Source: Oceanihabitans gracilariae
GTDB taxonomy: Bacteria > Bacteroidota > Bacteroidia > Flavobacteriales > Flavobacteriaceae
Length of the DNA: 64,000 bases
Direction: 5' to 3'
NCBI RefSeq assembly: GCF_042684485.1
Contig: NZ_JBHULM010000011.1
Coordinates: forward strand, 1,550,001 to 1,614,000
The notes beneath the pieces are model-generated. The model made no database searches. It was given only the letters and a program-made list of their open reading frames with translations, and was not told the DNA's origin. A program made the position numbers and the translations under genes. Below, piece by piece: positions 1 through 9,431 of this stretch. Numbering within the stretch: the stretch's first letter is position 1; every line of letters starts with the position of its first letter.

Positions 1-1
1 T

Positions 2-229
2 AGAATGTATGCTGCAAGTGCAAATAGCTGTGGAGATACAAACTTTAACAAAAGAGCTGTATTTTGGTTAGCTGCTGCAGAAGCAAGAAAAGCAGGAAGT
101 TCTAGTTTAGCTGCTAATTATGAAGCTAAAGCACCAAGTAAATCTGAAATTTTCTCTGCAGGAAAAGCAGGACAAACTATTAGTATTGGATGTTGGATTG
201 GTAGAAGTGTAACTGTACCAAACCTATAA
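2..229 (+). CDS. TPR-like protein, C-terminal fragment (runs off window start)
   Basis: The reading frame is open to the first base, so this is the last 75 residues of a gene that begins outside the window; the ATG at 5 is probably internal. The visible part is Ala-rich (WLAAAEARKAG, helical, TPR-like) and ends in a Cys-containing segment, IGCWIGRSVTVPNL. From memory this ending matches the C-terminus of the tetratricopeptide protein that commonly precedes lptC in Flavobacteriaceae; that is recall, not a search. Its stop overlaps the next start (TAATG at 227-231), so it is translationally coupled to lptC. Function unknown. Confidence 0.6.
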   Translation, partial: RMYAASANSCGDTNFNKRAVFWLAAAEARKAGSSSLAANYEAKAPSKSEIFSAGKAGQTISIGCWIGRSVTVPNL

Positions 230-780
230 TGAAAATCCATAATTTATATATAAAAAGCTTAGTCACAGTATTTACTGTGACTTTGTTTTTTTCATGTAAA
301 AGCAACTTTAACGAGGTGCAAAAAATTGGTGTTTCAGAAGATCAACCTATTGGTGTTGCTGAAGACATTAATTTAAAATACACAGATTCTGGTAGAGTAA
401 CCGCAAATCTTATTAGTCCTAAAATGTTAGATTTTACCAATAGAGATTTTGGGTATAATGAGTTTCCAGAAGGTATTGTCTTACATATGTATGACGAGTT
501 AAACCAAAAAAATACAGTAATAGCAGATTACGCTATTTCTTATAAAGAAACCAACCTAATCGATTTGCAAGGTAATGTAGTGGTTACATCACACAAAAAA
601 GATACCTTGTTTGCAGAGCAGTTGTATTATGACCAAAGTGACGAATGGTTATTTACAAACCAACCCGTTACTTTTAGACAAGGTCGTGACCTTATAAACG
701 GAAACGGTTTTGATTCGGATTCCGAATTTAAAAAAGCACAGGTTTTAGAAATTGATGGTATTATTACACTAGAAGAATAA
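229..780 (+). CDS. lptC: LptC-like LPS export lipoprotein
   Basis: 183 residues, the usual size for LptC. A hydrophobic N-terminus ends in the lipobox-like FFSC, with Cys23 as probable lipidation site, so the protein should be an inner-membrane-attached periplasmic lipoprotein; E. coli LptC keeps a TM anchor instead. The remainder is beta-rich with repeated polar strands (GNVVVTSHKKDTLFAEQLYYD), typical of the LptA/LptC beta-jellyroll. In the known pathway LptC takes LPS from LptBFG and passes it to LptA. The start overlaps the preceding stop. Motif-level evidence plus gene order; the exact orthology is inferred. Confidence 0.8.
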   Translation: MKIHNLYIKSLVTVFTVTLFFSCKSNFNEVQKIGVSEDQPIGVAEDINLKYTDSGRVTANLISPKMLDFTNRDFGYNEFPEGIVLHMYDELNQKNTVIADYAISYKETNLIDLQGNVVVTSHKKDTLFAEQLYYDQSDEWLFTNQPVTFRQGRDLINGNGFDSDSEFKKAQVLEIDGIITLEE

Positions 781-784
781 TACT

Positions 785-792
785 TATATTTG
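785..792 (+). promoter_or_regulatory. -7 promoter box TATATTTG
   Basis: Perfect match to the Bacteroidota -7 consensus TAnnTTTG, 32 bases before the ATG at 824. No convincing TTG -33 box is seen at the usual distance. It could drive the 824-2307 pair independently of lptC. Confidence 0.45.
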
Positions 793-823
793 ATACTAAT
801 AACTTTCAACCAAAATATTATAA

Positions 824-1018
824 ATGAAAATTGCTAAGTTTTTTCAATACATATACCTGTTTTTTGCCGCATTATTTTTATATGATGCTGTAACAAATTG
901 GAATGTAGATAGTAACAGAACATATATATCTTTAGCATTTACTGCTTTAGCTATATTTATGTTTTTCTTCCGAAGAAAATTTAATAATAAATATAAAGAC
1001 AACAATAACGCTAAGTAA
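824..1018 (+). CDS. Small two-helix membrane protein, unknown function
   Basis: 64 residues with two hydrophobic segments (about residues 5-20 and 33-50) joined by a polar loop (NWNVDSNRTY) and ending in a basic and Asn-rich tail (RRKFNNKYKDNNNAK). I do not recognise a family with known function. It overlaps the following gene by one base (TAATG at 1016-1020), so the two are probably translated together, and a TATATTTG box lies upstream. Its place between lptC and the CNNM-type gene suggests an envelope role, but that is only context. Confidence 0.7.
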   Translation: MKIAKFFQYIYLFFAALFLYDAVTNWNVDSNRTYISLAFTALAIFMFFFRRKFNNKYKDNNNAK

Positions 1019-2307
1019 TGAGTGTTTACATTGTTATTATCATTGTTTGTTTAATTCTTTCCGCCTTTTTTTCAGGTATGGAAATTGCCTATGTGTCTTC
1101 TAATAAAATACATATAGAAATAGAAAAAAAACAAGAAGGATTTTTAGCAAAAATACTTACTAAGCTTACCGTAAAACCATCAAAATTTATTGCAACAATG
1201 CTTATTGGTAACAATATTGCATTAGTAGTTTATGGTTTTTTTATGGGTGATTTGTTAGTAAATTGGTTTCAATCTATGTTGCCATCTACTAACCGTTTTG
1301 TTAACTATATGTTTGTAGATTTTAGCCTACTAACACAAACTATAATTTCTACAATAGTAATATTAATTACTGCAGAGTTTTTACCTAAAGTATTCTTTCA
1401 AATTTATGCTAATTCTTTATTAAAAATATTGGCATTTCCTGCATATATATTTTATGTACTATTTACTTTTATATCAGATTTTGTTCTTTGGATTTCAGAT
1501 TTTGTACTAAAAAAGTTCTTTAAAACCGAAGGAGATCAAGTGCAGTTAGCCTTTACCAAAGTAGAACTTGGTAATTATATTAGCGAGCAAATGGAATCTG
1601 TTGAAGAAGATGATGATATAGATTCTGAAATACAAATCTTTCAAAATGCACTAGAATTTGCCGAAGTAAAATCTAGAGAAGTCATGGTGCCTAGAACCGA
1701 AATTATAGCTGTAGAAATTAATGAATCTATTAAAAACTTAAACGCTATTTTTACAGAAACAGGCTGCTCTAAAGTTATTGTATACAAAGATAATATAGAT
1801 GATATTTTAGGTTATGTGCACTCTTTTGAGCTTTTTAAAAAGCCCAAAACCATAAAATCTATTATTCTTCCTGTTGGTTTTGTTCCAGAAACCATGCTAA
1901 TTAATGATGTGCTTAACGTGCTTATTAAAAAACATAAAAGTATAGCAGTAGTGTTAGATGAGTATGGAGGAACCTCTGGAATTATGACTGTTGAAGATAT
2001 TGTTGAAGAGCTCTTTGGTGAAATTGAAGATGAACACGATACAGTAGTTTTAATTGAAGAAAAACTAGACGAAAACAACTATAAGTTTTCAGCAAGATTA
2101 GAGGTAGATTATATAAATGAAACCTTTAAGCTTAACCTTCCAGAAGAAGAAAACTATGAAACTTTAGGAGGTTTAATTGTTGCGCATACCGAAGAAATTC
2201 CGCAAAAAGAAGAAATAGTAACTATTGATAATTTTGAGTTTACTATTCTAGAAGTATCTAATACTAAAATAGATTTAGTAGAATTAAAAGTGTTAGACCA
2301 AGATTAG
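1018..2307 (+). CDS. CNNM/CorC-family membrane protein (hemolysin-like)
   Basis: 429 residues in the order expected of the family: an N-terminal DUF21/CNNM membrane domain (about 1-180, starting with FFSGMEIAYVSSNK), a cytoplasmic CBS-domain pair (about 200-330, with the characteristic SREVMVPRTEI and VVLDEYGGTSGIMTVEDIVEELFGEI-type segments) and a C-terminal CorC/HlyC domain (about 345-425, with YETLGGLI). Relatives transport or regulate Mg2+/Co2+; the label hemolysin is historical. The gliding protein GldE belongs to the same superfamily, but nothing here assigns this copy to it. Probably co-transcribed with the 64-residue gene it overlaps. Confidence 0.85.
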   Translation: MSVYIVIIIVCLILSAFFSGMEIAYVSSNKIHIEIEKKQEGFLAKILTKLTVKPSKFIATMLIGNNIALVVYGFFMGDLLVNWFQSMLPSTNRFVNYMFVDFSLLTQTIISTIVILITAEFLPKVFFQIYANSLLKILAFPAYIFYVLFTFISDFVLWISDFVLKKFFKTEGDQVQLAFTKVELGNYISEQMESVEEDDDIDSEIQIFQNALEFAEVKSREVMVPRTEIIAVEINESIKNLNAIFTETGCSKVIVYKDNIDDILGYVHSFELFKKPKTIKSIILPVGFVPETMLINDVLNVLIKKHKSIAVVLDEYGGTSGIMTVEDIVEELFGEIEDEHDTVVLIEEKLDENNYKFSARLEVDYINETFKLNLPEEENYETLGGLIVAHTEEIPQKEEIVTIDNFEFTILEVSNTKIDLVELKVLDQD

Positions 2308-2443
2308 TTTTACTGGTTCCTCTTAAGGCATCACACATAAATCACCTACCAACAAGAAGCCCTCTAAAATTTTATTTTAGCAACAATTTTAACTTCAATT
2401 TCATTTTATCAAAATAACCCTTTCATTATTAAATAGAAAATGG

Positions 2444-2451
2444 TATTTTCG
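2444..2451 (+). promoter_or_regulatory. Possible -7 box TATTTTCG
   Basis: One mismatch to TAnnTTTG, 32 bases upstream of the isomerase start at 2483, within a 175-base gap that otherwise shows no structure. Weak on its own. Confidence 0.3.
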
Positions 2452-2482
2452 CGCACTATATTGAATAAAATTTATACCAAAA

Positions 2483-4606
2483 ATGGCAATTTTAAATAAC
2501 ATTAGAAAACAATCATTAGTACTAATAGCAGTAATTGCATTAGCGTTATTCTCATTTGTATTAGCAGATTTGTTTAGAAACAGCGATGCACTTACAGCAA
2601 AATCACAAAATGTGGTAGCCACTATAAATGGCAAAGACATTACTCGTGAAGATTTCATGCAGAAAGTAGAGTTAATGCAACGTCAAATGGGAGGAAGCGG
2701 AACGAGCACACAAGCTATGAACAACGTTTGGAACCAAGAAGTACGTCAAGCTGTTATGCAAACACAATTTGATGCTTTAGGCTTTACTGTTGAAAAAGAT
2801 CAAATGCGTGACTTGTTAAAAACAAGTTTATCTGGTAATGCAGATTTTCAAAACGAAGCAGGTCTTTTTGATGAAAACAAAATGAACGAATATATTGCTA
2901 ATTTAAAAGAAACTTCTGCTATAGCATACCAACAATGGATTGACTATGAAAAAGGAATTGCTTCAAACGCACTAAGCCAAAACTATATTAATATGGTTAA
3001 AGCAGGTATGGTTGGTACTCTTGCCGAAGGAGAATTACAACATAAATTAGAAGGTGATCAAGTAGATATTAAATTTGTTCAAGTACCTTTTTCTTCTATT
3101 GCAGATAGTACAATTACAGTTTCTAATAGTGATATTACAAACTATGTAAACAAGCACAAAAAACAATATACAGTTGAAGCTTCTAGAGATATTAACTATG
3201 TACAGTTTAAAGAAGTTGCTTCATTAGAAGATGAAAACGCAATTAAAGAAAGCTTAACTAATCTTTTAAAAGATCAAGTTGTATATAACGAAGTAACTAA
3301 AAGAAACGATACTATTTCTAGTTTCTTAAAAGTAAAAGACAATGCGTCTTTTATCAATGCGAATTCAGATATTAAGTTTGATGATCGTTTTGTTCAAAAA
3401 TCAGAATTACCAGCAACTGTTGCAGATACTCTTTATAGTTTAAACACTGGTGAAGTATTTGGTCCTTATAAAGATGCTAATTACTTTAAAATTTCTAAAG
3501 TAGTTGCAGTAAAACAATTACCAGACTCTGTAAAAGCAAGACATATTTTATTACCATTTGTAGGTTCTCGTTCTGCAACTGCAGAAACGGTTCAAACAAA
3601 AGAACAAGCTAAAGCAACTGCAGATAGTATTATGAGTGTAGTAAAAGCTACACCTTCAAAATTTGTTAGCTTATTAGATTTTTCTGCAGATACAGTAAGT
3701 AATGAAAAAGAAGGAGTTTTAGATTGGTTTACATACAACGCTATGGTACCAGAATTTAGAGACTTTACTTTTGAAAATAAAAAAGGAGACTTTGGTGTAG
3801 TTGAAACCGTTTTCGGATTTCACGTAATTGAAATTTTAGACCAAAAGAACTTACAACGTACTATTAAAGTAGGTACTATTGCTAGAAAAATTGAGCCAAG
3901 TGAAGCTACAATATCTAAAGTGTTTAGAGATGCTGCAAGTTTTGAAAACGCTGTAGCAAAAGGAAACTTTGAAGAAATAGCAAAAGAAAGCAACTATACT
4001 GTACGTCCTGTAAACTCTATTAAAGTTTTAGACGAAAACATTCCTGGATTAAACAGTCAAAGACCAATAGTTCGTTGGGCTTTTGAAGAAGATGCTGAAG
4101 TAGGAGATGTTAAGAAATTTGCAATTACTGATGGTTTTGTTATTGCACAATTAACTGCTAAAAACAAAGCAGGTTTAATGAATACGCAAGATGCATCTGT
4201 TACTGCTTTACCAGCAATACGTAAAGCTAAAAAAGCAGACATCATTAAAAACAGAATTTCTGCAACTACAATAGAAGATGTTGCTAAAGCAGAAGGACAA
4301 ACTGTAAGAACTGCATTAGCAATCAATATGAAAACACCTACAGTTACAGGTGTTGGTAGAGAGCCTAAAGTAGTTGGTGCTGCATTTGGTTTAAAAGAAG
4401 GAGAAACTTCTAATTTAATTGAAGGAGAAAATGGAGTGTATATGGTTCAAGTAACTAAAGTTACTCCAGCTGTTGAATTAGCAAACTACCAAGCTTTTGC
4501 TAACCAAGTAGCACAACAAAAACAATCTGCAGTAGATTCAAGATTATATACAGCTTTAAAAGAAGCTGCTGAAATTGAAGATAACAGAGCAAATACAGTA
4601 CAATAA
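2483..4606 (+). CDS. PpiD/SurA-like periplasmic peptidyl-prolyl isomerase
   Basis: 707 residues. One N-terminal TM anchor (about 12-30, preceded by NNIRKQS) followed by a long periplasmic part, the PpiD layout. A SurA_N-like helical region (about 50-180) precedes a parvulin domain at about 350-450, recognisable by VKARHILLPF at its start and GDFGVVETVFGFHVIEI at its end. The C-terminal third (about 470-690) has a second, more divergent rotamase-like region (KEGETSNLIEGENGVYMVQV). Expected role: folding chaperone for proteins crossing the periplasm, including outer-membrane proteins. Followed by a strong terminator, so it closes this transcription unit. Confidence 0.88.
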   Translation: MAILNNIRKQSLVLIAVIALALFSFVLADLFRNSDALTAKSQNVVATINGKDITREDFMQKVELMQRQMGGSGTSTQAMNNVWNQEVRQAVMQTQFDALGFTVEKDQMRDLLKTSLSGNADFQNEAGLFDENKMNEYIANLKETSAIAYQQWIDYEKGIASNALSQNYINMVKAGMVGTLAEGELQHKLEGDQVDIKFVQVPFSSIADSTITVSNSDITNYVNKHKKQYTVEASRDINYVQFKEVASLEDENAIKESLTNLLKDQVVYNEVTKRNDTISSFLKVKDNASFINANSDIKFDDRFVQKSELPATVADTLYSLNTGEVFGPYKDANYFKISKVVAVKQLPDSVKARHILLPFVGSRSATAETVQTKEQAKATADSIMSVVKATPSKFVSLLDFSADTVSNEKEGVLDWFTYNAMVPEFRDFTFENKKGDFGVVETVFGFHVIEILDQKNLQRTIKVGTIARKIEPSEATISKVFRDAASFENAVAKGNFEEIAKESNYTVRPVNSIKVLDENIPGLNSQRPIVRWAFEEDAEVGDVKKFAITDGFVIAQLTAKNKAGLMNTQDASVTALPAIRKAKKADIIKNRISATTIEDVAKAEGQTVRTALAINMKTPTVTGVGREPKVVGAAFGLKEGETSNLIEGENGVYMVQVTKVTPAVELANYQAFANQVAQQKQSAVDSRLYTALKEAAEIEDNRANTVQ

Positions 4607-4635
4607 GCTAAAGTTTATTTGCCGTATATTTATAT

Positions 4636-4665
4636 AAAAAAAGCGACCAAAAGGTCGCTTTTTTT
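4636..4665. terminator. Bidirectional intrinsic terminator
   Basis: Stem AAAAAAAGCGACC / GGTCGCTTTTTTT with an AAAA loop; poly-T follows on both strands. It ends the isomerase gene from the left and the GHMP kinase gene from the right. Confidence 0.9.
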
Positions 4666-4729
4666 ATTTCTTCTATTTTCTGTTTAAACAATAGTTTGCC
4701 CAATTATAAATGGGTATTTGTTTATAAAA

Positions 4730-5677
4730 CTACAAGGTAGTTGTAACCATTTCATCATATTTTAAAATAGTAGTGTAGCCTTTGTTTTTAAAATATGCAG
4801 TAGGATTTGTTTTAGAGCTCACCAAAACAAAATCTCCTCCCCAAGCACCTAAACTTTTTATGCTTCCGTTAAAGTCGCTAAATAGTGCTTCTTTTACTGG
4901 TTGTAAGTGTATTGTTTCTGCAATGATTTGCTCATGCTTTTCTATAAGCAGATTAAAGGCTTCTATGGAAGAACAAGCAATAATGTTTTCGGTTATTTTA
5001 TTTATTTCAGCAATAGTACTATCTAGATTATTTGTGTTCTTTTTATAATGCGAAATACCTTCTCTACTATTTTGTTTTTTGTTTAAATGCACAAAATATA
5101 AATGTGCTTTAAAAATAGGGTTAAAAGATACTTGTTTTACCGTTCGCTTATTGTTTGTAGCTTGTTTTGAAAGTGCATTGTTATGTAATTGATATGTAAT
5201 TGCCGAGGCATTTTGTGCACAAGCAATATCATAACCACTACCTCCAAAAGTTTTTTCTAGTAGCTGGTAGGCATCCAAATTAGCCCAAGTAGCAATGTTG
5301 TTAATTAAGGTAGACGATGTACCAAGTCCCCAATTTTTTGGAAACTCTAATGTTGTTGTTATTTTAAATCCTTTTTTGTCTTTTAAAAATTCAGGATTCA
5401 GTGCTTTTGCAGCACAAAATATTTCTAAAAGTCTATTAGAGATTTCAGAGTCCTCTTGATCTTGTAAATAAATGGTATTGTTTTCTAATTTAAAATCTGT
5501 TTTAAACCAGGTGTTTCCTTGTTCATCTAAACTACTCCATAGTATTTTTGAAGCTTCTATTTCTTCTACAAGCAAATTCTGCCCAAATTTTGTTGGTACA
5601 GCAAGTGCTTTTGCTCCATCAAGAACTACATATTCTCCTGTAAGTAATAATTTTCCGCTGCTATAAAATTGCTGCAT
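4730..5677 (-). CDS. GYDIA-family GHMP kinase
   Basis: 315 residues. GHMP fold signs: an N-terminal SSGKLLLTGEYVVLDGAKAL segment, the ATP-binding Gly/Ser loop GLGTSSTL near residue 117, and the GSGYDIACAQ motif near 147 that gives the family its name. GHMP kinases phosphorylate small alcohols or acids such as mevalonate and phosphomevalonate. The gene lies 6 bases downstream of HMG-CoA reductase on the same strand, so a step in the mevalonate pathway to isoprenoids is the best inference, but which substrate (mevalonate, phosphomevalonate or diphosphomevalonate) cannot be read from sequence alone. Confidence 0.85.
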   Translation of the reverse strand: MQQFYSSGKLLLTGEYVVLDGAKALAVPTKFGQNLLVEEIEASKILWSSLDEQGNTWFKTDFKLENNTIYLQDQEDSEISNRLLEIFCAAKALNPEFLKDKKGFKITTTLEFPKNWGLGTSSTLINNIATWANLDAYQLLEKTFGGSGYDIACAQNASAITYQLHNNALSKQATNNKRTVKQVSFNPIFKAHLYFVHLNKKQNSREGISHYKKNTNNLDSTIAEINKITENIIACSSIEAFNLLIEKHEQIIAETIHLQPVKEALFSDFNGSIKSLGAWGGDFVLVSSKTNPTAYFKNKGYTTILKYDEMVTTTL

Positions 5678-5683
5678 GAGTTA

Positions 5684-6979
5684 TTAATTATTCTTTTTTC
5701 TTAATTCATTAAAAGCTTCAACTACTGCACTGTGTGTTACTGTGTTGGTTTTAAAATAATGTACCAATGTTTCTTTTTCAGTTTCGGTAGCTTCCATTTG
5801 GTTCAAGATATTCATTAAATGCATTTTCATGTGTCCTTGTTGAATACCTGTTGTGGTTAAAGAGCGTAACGCAGCAAAGTTTTGTGCTAAACCTGCAACA
5901 GCTACTATTTGCATTAGCTCTTCTGCACTAGGTTGGTGTAATAACTCTAGAGCTAATTTTACTAAAGGATGTAAGTTGGTTAAGCCACCAACGGTTCCTA
6001 ATGCTAGTGGTATTTCCATCCAAAAAGTAAATACACCATTTTCAATTTTAGCATGTGTTAGGCTGCTGTAAGAGCCATTTCTAGAAGCATAGGCATGCAC
6101 ACCTGCTTCTACTGCTCTAAAATCATTTCCTGTAGCTAAAACTACTGCATCAATACCATTCATAATACCCTTGTTGTGCGTGACAGCTCGGTAAGGTTCT
6201 ACTTCTGCAATTGCTACAGCTTGTACAAATTTTTCGGCATTAAAATCGTCTTTAGGTAAATCTTCTAATTTGCAACTTACTTCTGCGCGAACCAAACAAT
6301 CTGGTACGTAGTTAGATAAGATGCTCATTACAATTTCTATAGATTCTTGTAGTTGTTTTTCGGCTTCAGCCTTAAAAGTTTTAGCAAACTGCTCTAAACA
6401 AGAATTTATAAAATTGGCTCCCATTGCATCTTGTGTTTCAAAGGTTGCATGCAATTGGTAGTAGCCAGAAATAGCATTGGTTTTATCTTTTAAAACTATG
6501 TCTGTAATACCACCACCACGTTTTTCCATGTTCTTGGTGATTGGCTTAGCGTCTGCTATTAGTTGCGCTTTTACATGGTTAAAAAAGGTTTCTAGTGTTT
6601 TAAAATCACCAGCATACATAAAGTGTACTTGACCAATTTTTGTAGTAGAAAGTACTCGAGTTTTAAAACCTCCGCGTGATAACCAAAACTTAGCAGATTT
6701 ACTAGCAGCAGCAACTACAGAGCTTTCTTCAATTGCCATAGGTATGGTGTGCATTTTTCCGTTTATTAAAAAATTAGGAGCAACGCCAAGTGGCAAATAG
6801 TAATTGGTAATGGTGTTTTCTATAAACTCATCATGTAAGTTTTGTAGTGACAAATTGGTGTTCCAATATTGTTGTATAATTTTTTTAGCTTCTTCTTTAT
6901 TAGAAAAATAGGTTTCAACAATCCAATCTATTTTTTTAGATTTAGATAGTTTTGAAAAGCCTGAAATAGTTGCACTCAT
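5684..6979 (-). CDS. mvaA: Hydroxymethylglutaryl-CoA reductase, class II
   Basis: 431 residues, close to the class II (bacterial, formerly called degradative) length. Visible motifs are the IENTITNYYLPLGVAPNF segment near residue 50, containing the catalytic Glu and matching the ENVIG region of class II enzymes; DAMGAN near 183; and GIMNGIDAV and LGTVGG further on. The enzyme interconverts HMG-CoA and mevalonate. Flavobacteria make isoprenoids through mevalonate, so a biosynthetic role is likely despite the usual database wording degradative. First gene of a two-gene operon with the GHMP kinase; a TATCTTTG -7 box lies just upstream. Confidence 0.92.
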   Translation of the reverse strand: MSATISGFSKLSKSKKIDWIVETYFSNKEEAKKIIQQYWNTNLSLQNLHDEFIENTITNYYLPLGVAPNFLINGKMHTIPMAIEESSVVAAASKSAKFWLSRGGFKTRVLSTTKIGQVHFMYAGDFKTLETFFNHVKAQLIADAKPITKNMEKRGGGITDIVLKDKTNAISGYYQLHATFETQDAMGANFINSCLEQFAKTFKAEAEKQLQESIEIVMSILSNYVPDCLVRAEVSCKLEDLPKDDFNAEKFVQAVAIAEVEPYRAVTHNKGIMNGIDAVVLATGNDFRAVEAGVHAYASRNGSYSSLTHAKIENGVFTFWMEIPLALGTVGGLTNLHPLVKLALELLHQPSAEELMQIVAVAGLAQNFAALRSLTTTGIQQGHMKMHLMNILNQMEATETEKETLVHYFKTNTVTHSAVVEAFNELRKKNN

Positions 6980-6998
6980 GTACTTGGTTTTTAAAACA

Positions 6999-7006
6999 CA
7001 AAGATA
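6999..7006 (-). promoter_or_regulatory. -7 promoter box TATCTTTG for the HMG-CoA reductase operon
   Basis: Exact TAnnTTTG match on the minus strand, 20 bases before the start at 6979. No clear -33 TTG. The untranslated leader would be very short (about 10 bases). Confidence 0.5.
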
Positions 7007-7132
7007 GTATACCCATTTTTAATGGTTTTCATTTATGTAATTTATGTTTGTAATAAATAAAAGGAAAGGTGTTTTGGGGTTTTGTAACCCCAAATTACTG
7101 TTAATATTTAGGGTTTTTTGCTTATTTTTTAG

Positions 7133-7140
7133 TAAACTTG
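7133..7140 (+). promoter_or_regulatory. Possible -7 box TAAACTTG for the DPP IV operon
   Basis: One mismatch to TAnnTTTG, 30 bases before the ATG at 7170, in an otherwise featureless AT-rich gap. Confidence 0.35.
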
Positions 7141-7169
7141 ACGTCATTTTAATATAATCATTTTTTTTA

Positions 7170-9359
7170 ATGCGAACTTTTAGATTCTTCCTATTAAGCT
7201 GCTTTTTTTTAACAGCAATTCATACTTCAGCACAAACACAAAATATTTCTTTAGAAGACATTTGGAATGGTACTTTTAGAACCCAAAGAATGGATGCGCT
7301 ACATTCTATGAAAAACGGACAGCAATATTCTGTGTTAGACTATGATAGAGTTTCAAAGTCTACCACTATTGATGTGTATGATTATAAAACCTTAAGCAAG
7401 GTAAAAACCTTAGTAAACTCTTCAGATATTGAAGCTATACCTTACTTTACAGATTATACCTTTAGTGCAGATGAAAGCAAAATTATTTTAGCTACAGATG
7501 TAGAGTCTATTTTTAGACGCTCTACTTTAGGTCATTTTTATGTATACAATACTAGTGATGCATCGGTTACTTTAATTGCCGAAGATAAAATTCAAGAACC
7601 AACATTTTCTCCAGATGCTACCAAAGTAGCTTACGGATTAAATAATAATTTATATGTAAAAGATTTAGTTTCTGGTGAAACCAAACAAATTACTTTTGAT
7701 GGTAAGAAAAATGAAATCATTAATGGTATTACAGACTGGGTTTACGAAGAAGAATTTGGCTTTGTTCGCGCTTTTGAGTGGAATGCTTCTAGTGATAGAT
7801 TAGCATTTATAAAGTTTGATGAAACCAATGTTCCAGAATTTTCAATGGATGTTTATGGTTCTGCATTATACCCAAAACAACAAGTGTTTAAATATCCCAA
7901 AGCTGGAGAAAAAAACGCTATTGTGTCTTTACATACATATAATTTAAAGGCTGATACAACCAATGAGGTTAAGTTAGATAAAGCGTATAATGATTTTTAT
8001 ATTCCTAGAATAAAATGGACGAATGATCCAGATGTTTTAAGTGCACAATACATGAACAGACATCAAAACGAACTAGATTTATGGATGATTAACGCTAAAA
8101 AGGAAAGTGCTAAAATTGCAATAGCAGAAAAAGATAATGCCTATGTAGATGTAACCGATAATCTTACCTTTTTAACAGACGATAGCTTTATATGGACAAG
8201 TGAAAAAGATGGACACAACCACATTTATCACTATGATAAAAAAGGAAAGCTTATTAATCAAATTACCAAAGGAAACTGGGAAGTAACTAATTACTATGGT
8301 TATGATGATAAAAACGATGTTATTTATTATCAATCGGTTGAAAATGGTTCTATTAATCGAGATGTATATAAAATTGATTTAAACGGAAACAATAAAACTA
8401 GACTGACTAAAAATACAGGAACCAATAATGCTTCTTTTAGTGCAGATTTCACCTATTTTATAAATACATTTTCTAATACAAGTACACCTCCAGAATATAC
8501 GTTAAACGAAGCTGTTTCAGGAAATTTAGTAAAACGTATTAAAGATAATAGCGCACTTTCAAAAAAGCTTTTAAACTATAAAATTTCTGAAAAAGAATTT
8601 TCTACCATTAATGTAAATGGTAACGATTTAAATATGTGGATGATTAAACCACTAGATTTTGATGCTACTAAACAATATCCTTTATTTATGTATCAATATT
8701 CTGGTCCAGGATCTCAACAAGTAGCAAACCGATGGAATGGAGCTAATGATTATTGGTACCAACATTTAGCACAAAAAGGCTATATTGTGGTTTGTATTGA
8801 CGGAAGAGGAACAGGATTTAAAGGTGCAGCCTTTAAAAAAGTAACTCAAAATGAATTGGGTAAATTTGAATTAGAAGACCAAATTGATGCAGCAAAAAAA
8901 CTTGGCGATAGAGCCTATGTTGATGCTTCTAGAATAGGAATTTGGGGTTGGAGCTTTGGTGGCTTTATGAGTAGTAATGCGCTTTTTAAAGGAAACGATG
9001 TCTTTAAAATGGCAATAGCTGTTGCGCCAGTAACAAGCTGGAGATTTTACGATTCTATTTATACAGAGCGTTACATGACAACACCTCAAGAAAATGCAAG
9101 TGGTTATGATGATAACTCACCAATAAATCATGTAGATAAATTAAAAGGAGACTTTTTACTAATACATGGTTCTGGAGATGATAACGTACATGTGCAAAAT
9201 ACAATGCGTATGGTTGAAGCATTAATTCAAGCAGATAAACAGTTTGAATGGATGATTTATCCAGACAAAAATCATGGTATTTATGGTGGTAACACTAGAT
9301 TACATTTGTATAAAAAAATGACAAATTTTATTGATGCTAAGCTTGGTGATAAATTATAA
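7170..9359 (+). CDS. Dipeptidyl peptidase IV (S9 family)
   Basis: 729 residues with a cleavable signal peptide (about 1-21, HTSAQ). An eight-bladed propeller (about 60-490) carries DWVYEEEFGF near residue 190, the double-Glu motif that binds the substrate N-terminus in true DPP IV. The C-terminal alpha/beta hydrolase domain has the catalytic triad Ser595 (GWSFGG), Asp670 (GDDNVH) and His702 (KNHGIYGG). It removes X-Pro or X-Ala dipeptides in the periplasm or at the surface. Two peptide transporters follow on the same strand within 75 bases, so released dipeptides are probably taken up by them. Confidence 0.95.
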   Translation: MRTFRFFLLSCFFLTAIHTSAQTQNISLEDIWNGTFRTQRMDALHSMKNGQQYSVLDYDRVSKSTTIDVYDYKTLSKVKTLVNSSDIEAIPYFTDYTFSADESKIILATDVESIFRRSTLGHFYVYNTSDASVTLIAEDKIQEPTFSPDATKVAYGLNNNLYVKDLVSGETKQITFDGKKNEIINGITDWVYEEEFGFVRAFEWNASSDRLAFIKFDETNVPEFSMDVYGSALYPKQQVFKYPKAGEKNAIVSLHTYNLKADTTNEVKLDKAYNDFYIPRIKWTNDPDVLSAQYMNRHQNELDLWMINAKKESAKIAIAEKDNAYVDVTDNLTFLTDDSFIWTSEKDGHNHIYHYDKKGKLINQITKGNWEVTNYYGYDDKNDVIYYQSVENGSINRDVYKIDLNGNNKTRLTKNTGTNNASFSADFTYFINTFSNTSTPPEYTLNEAVSGNLVKRIKDNSALSKKLLNYKISEKEFSTINVNGNDLNMWMIKPLDFDATKQYPLFMYQYSGPGSQQVANRWNGANDYWYQHLAQKGYIVVCIDGRGTGFKGAAFKKVTQNELGKFELEDQIDAAKKLGDRAYVDASRIGIWGWSFGGFMSSNALFKGNDVFKMAIAVAPVTSWRFYDSIYTERYMTTPQENASGYDDNSPINHVDKLKGDFLLIHGSGDDNVHVQNTMRMVEALIQADKQFEWMIYPDKNHGIYGGNTRLHLYKKMTNFIDAKLGDKL

Positions 9360-9431
9360 AAGCAAAAGCCAAACAAGAAATTAAGCATATAAAAGAATAA
9401 TAAACTAACTAACTAATTAAAATAAATACAT

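Noticed and set aside
1018..2307. Gliding protein GldE
   Set aside because: Same superfamily, but there are no gliding genes beside it and no feature separates it from general CNNM proteins.
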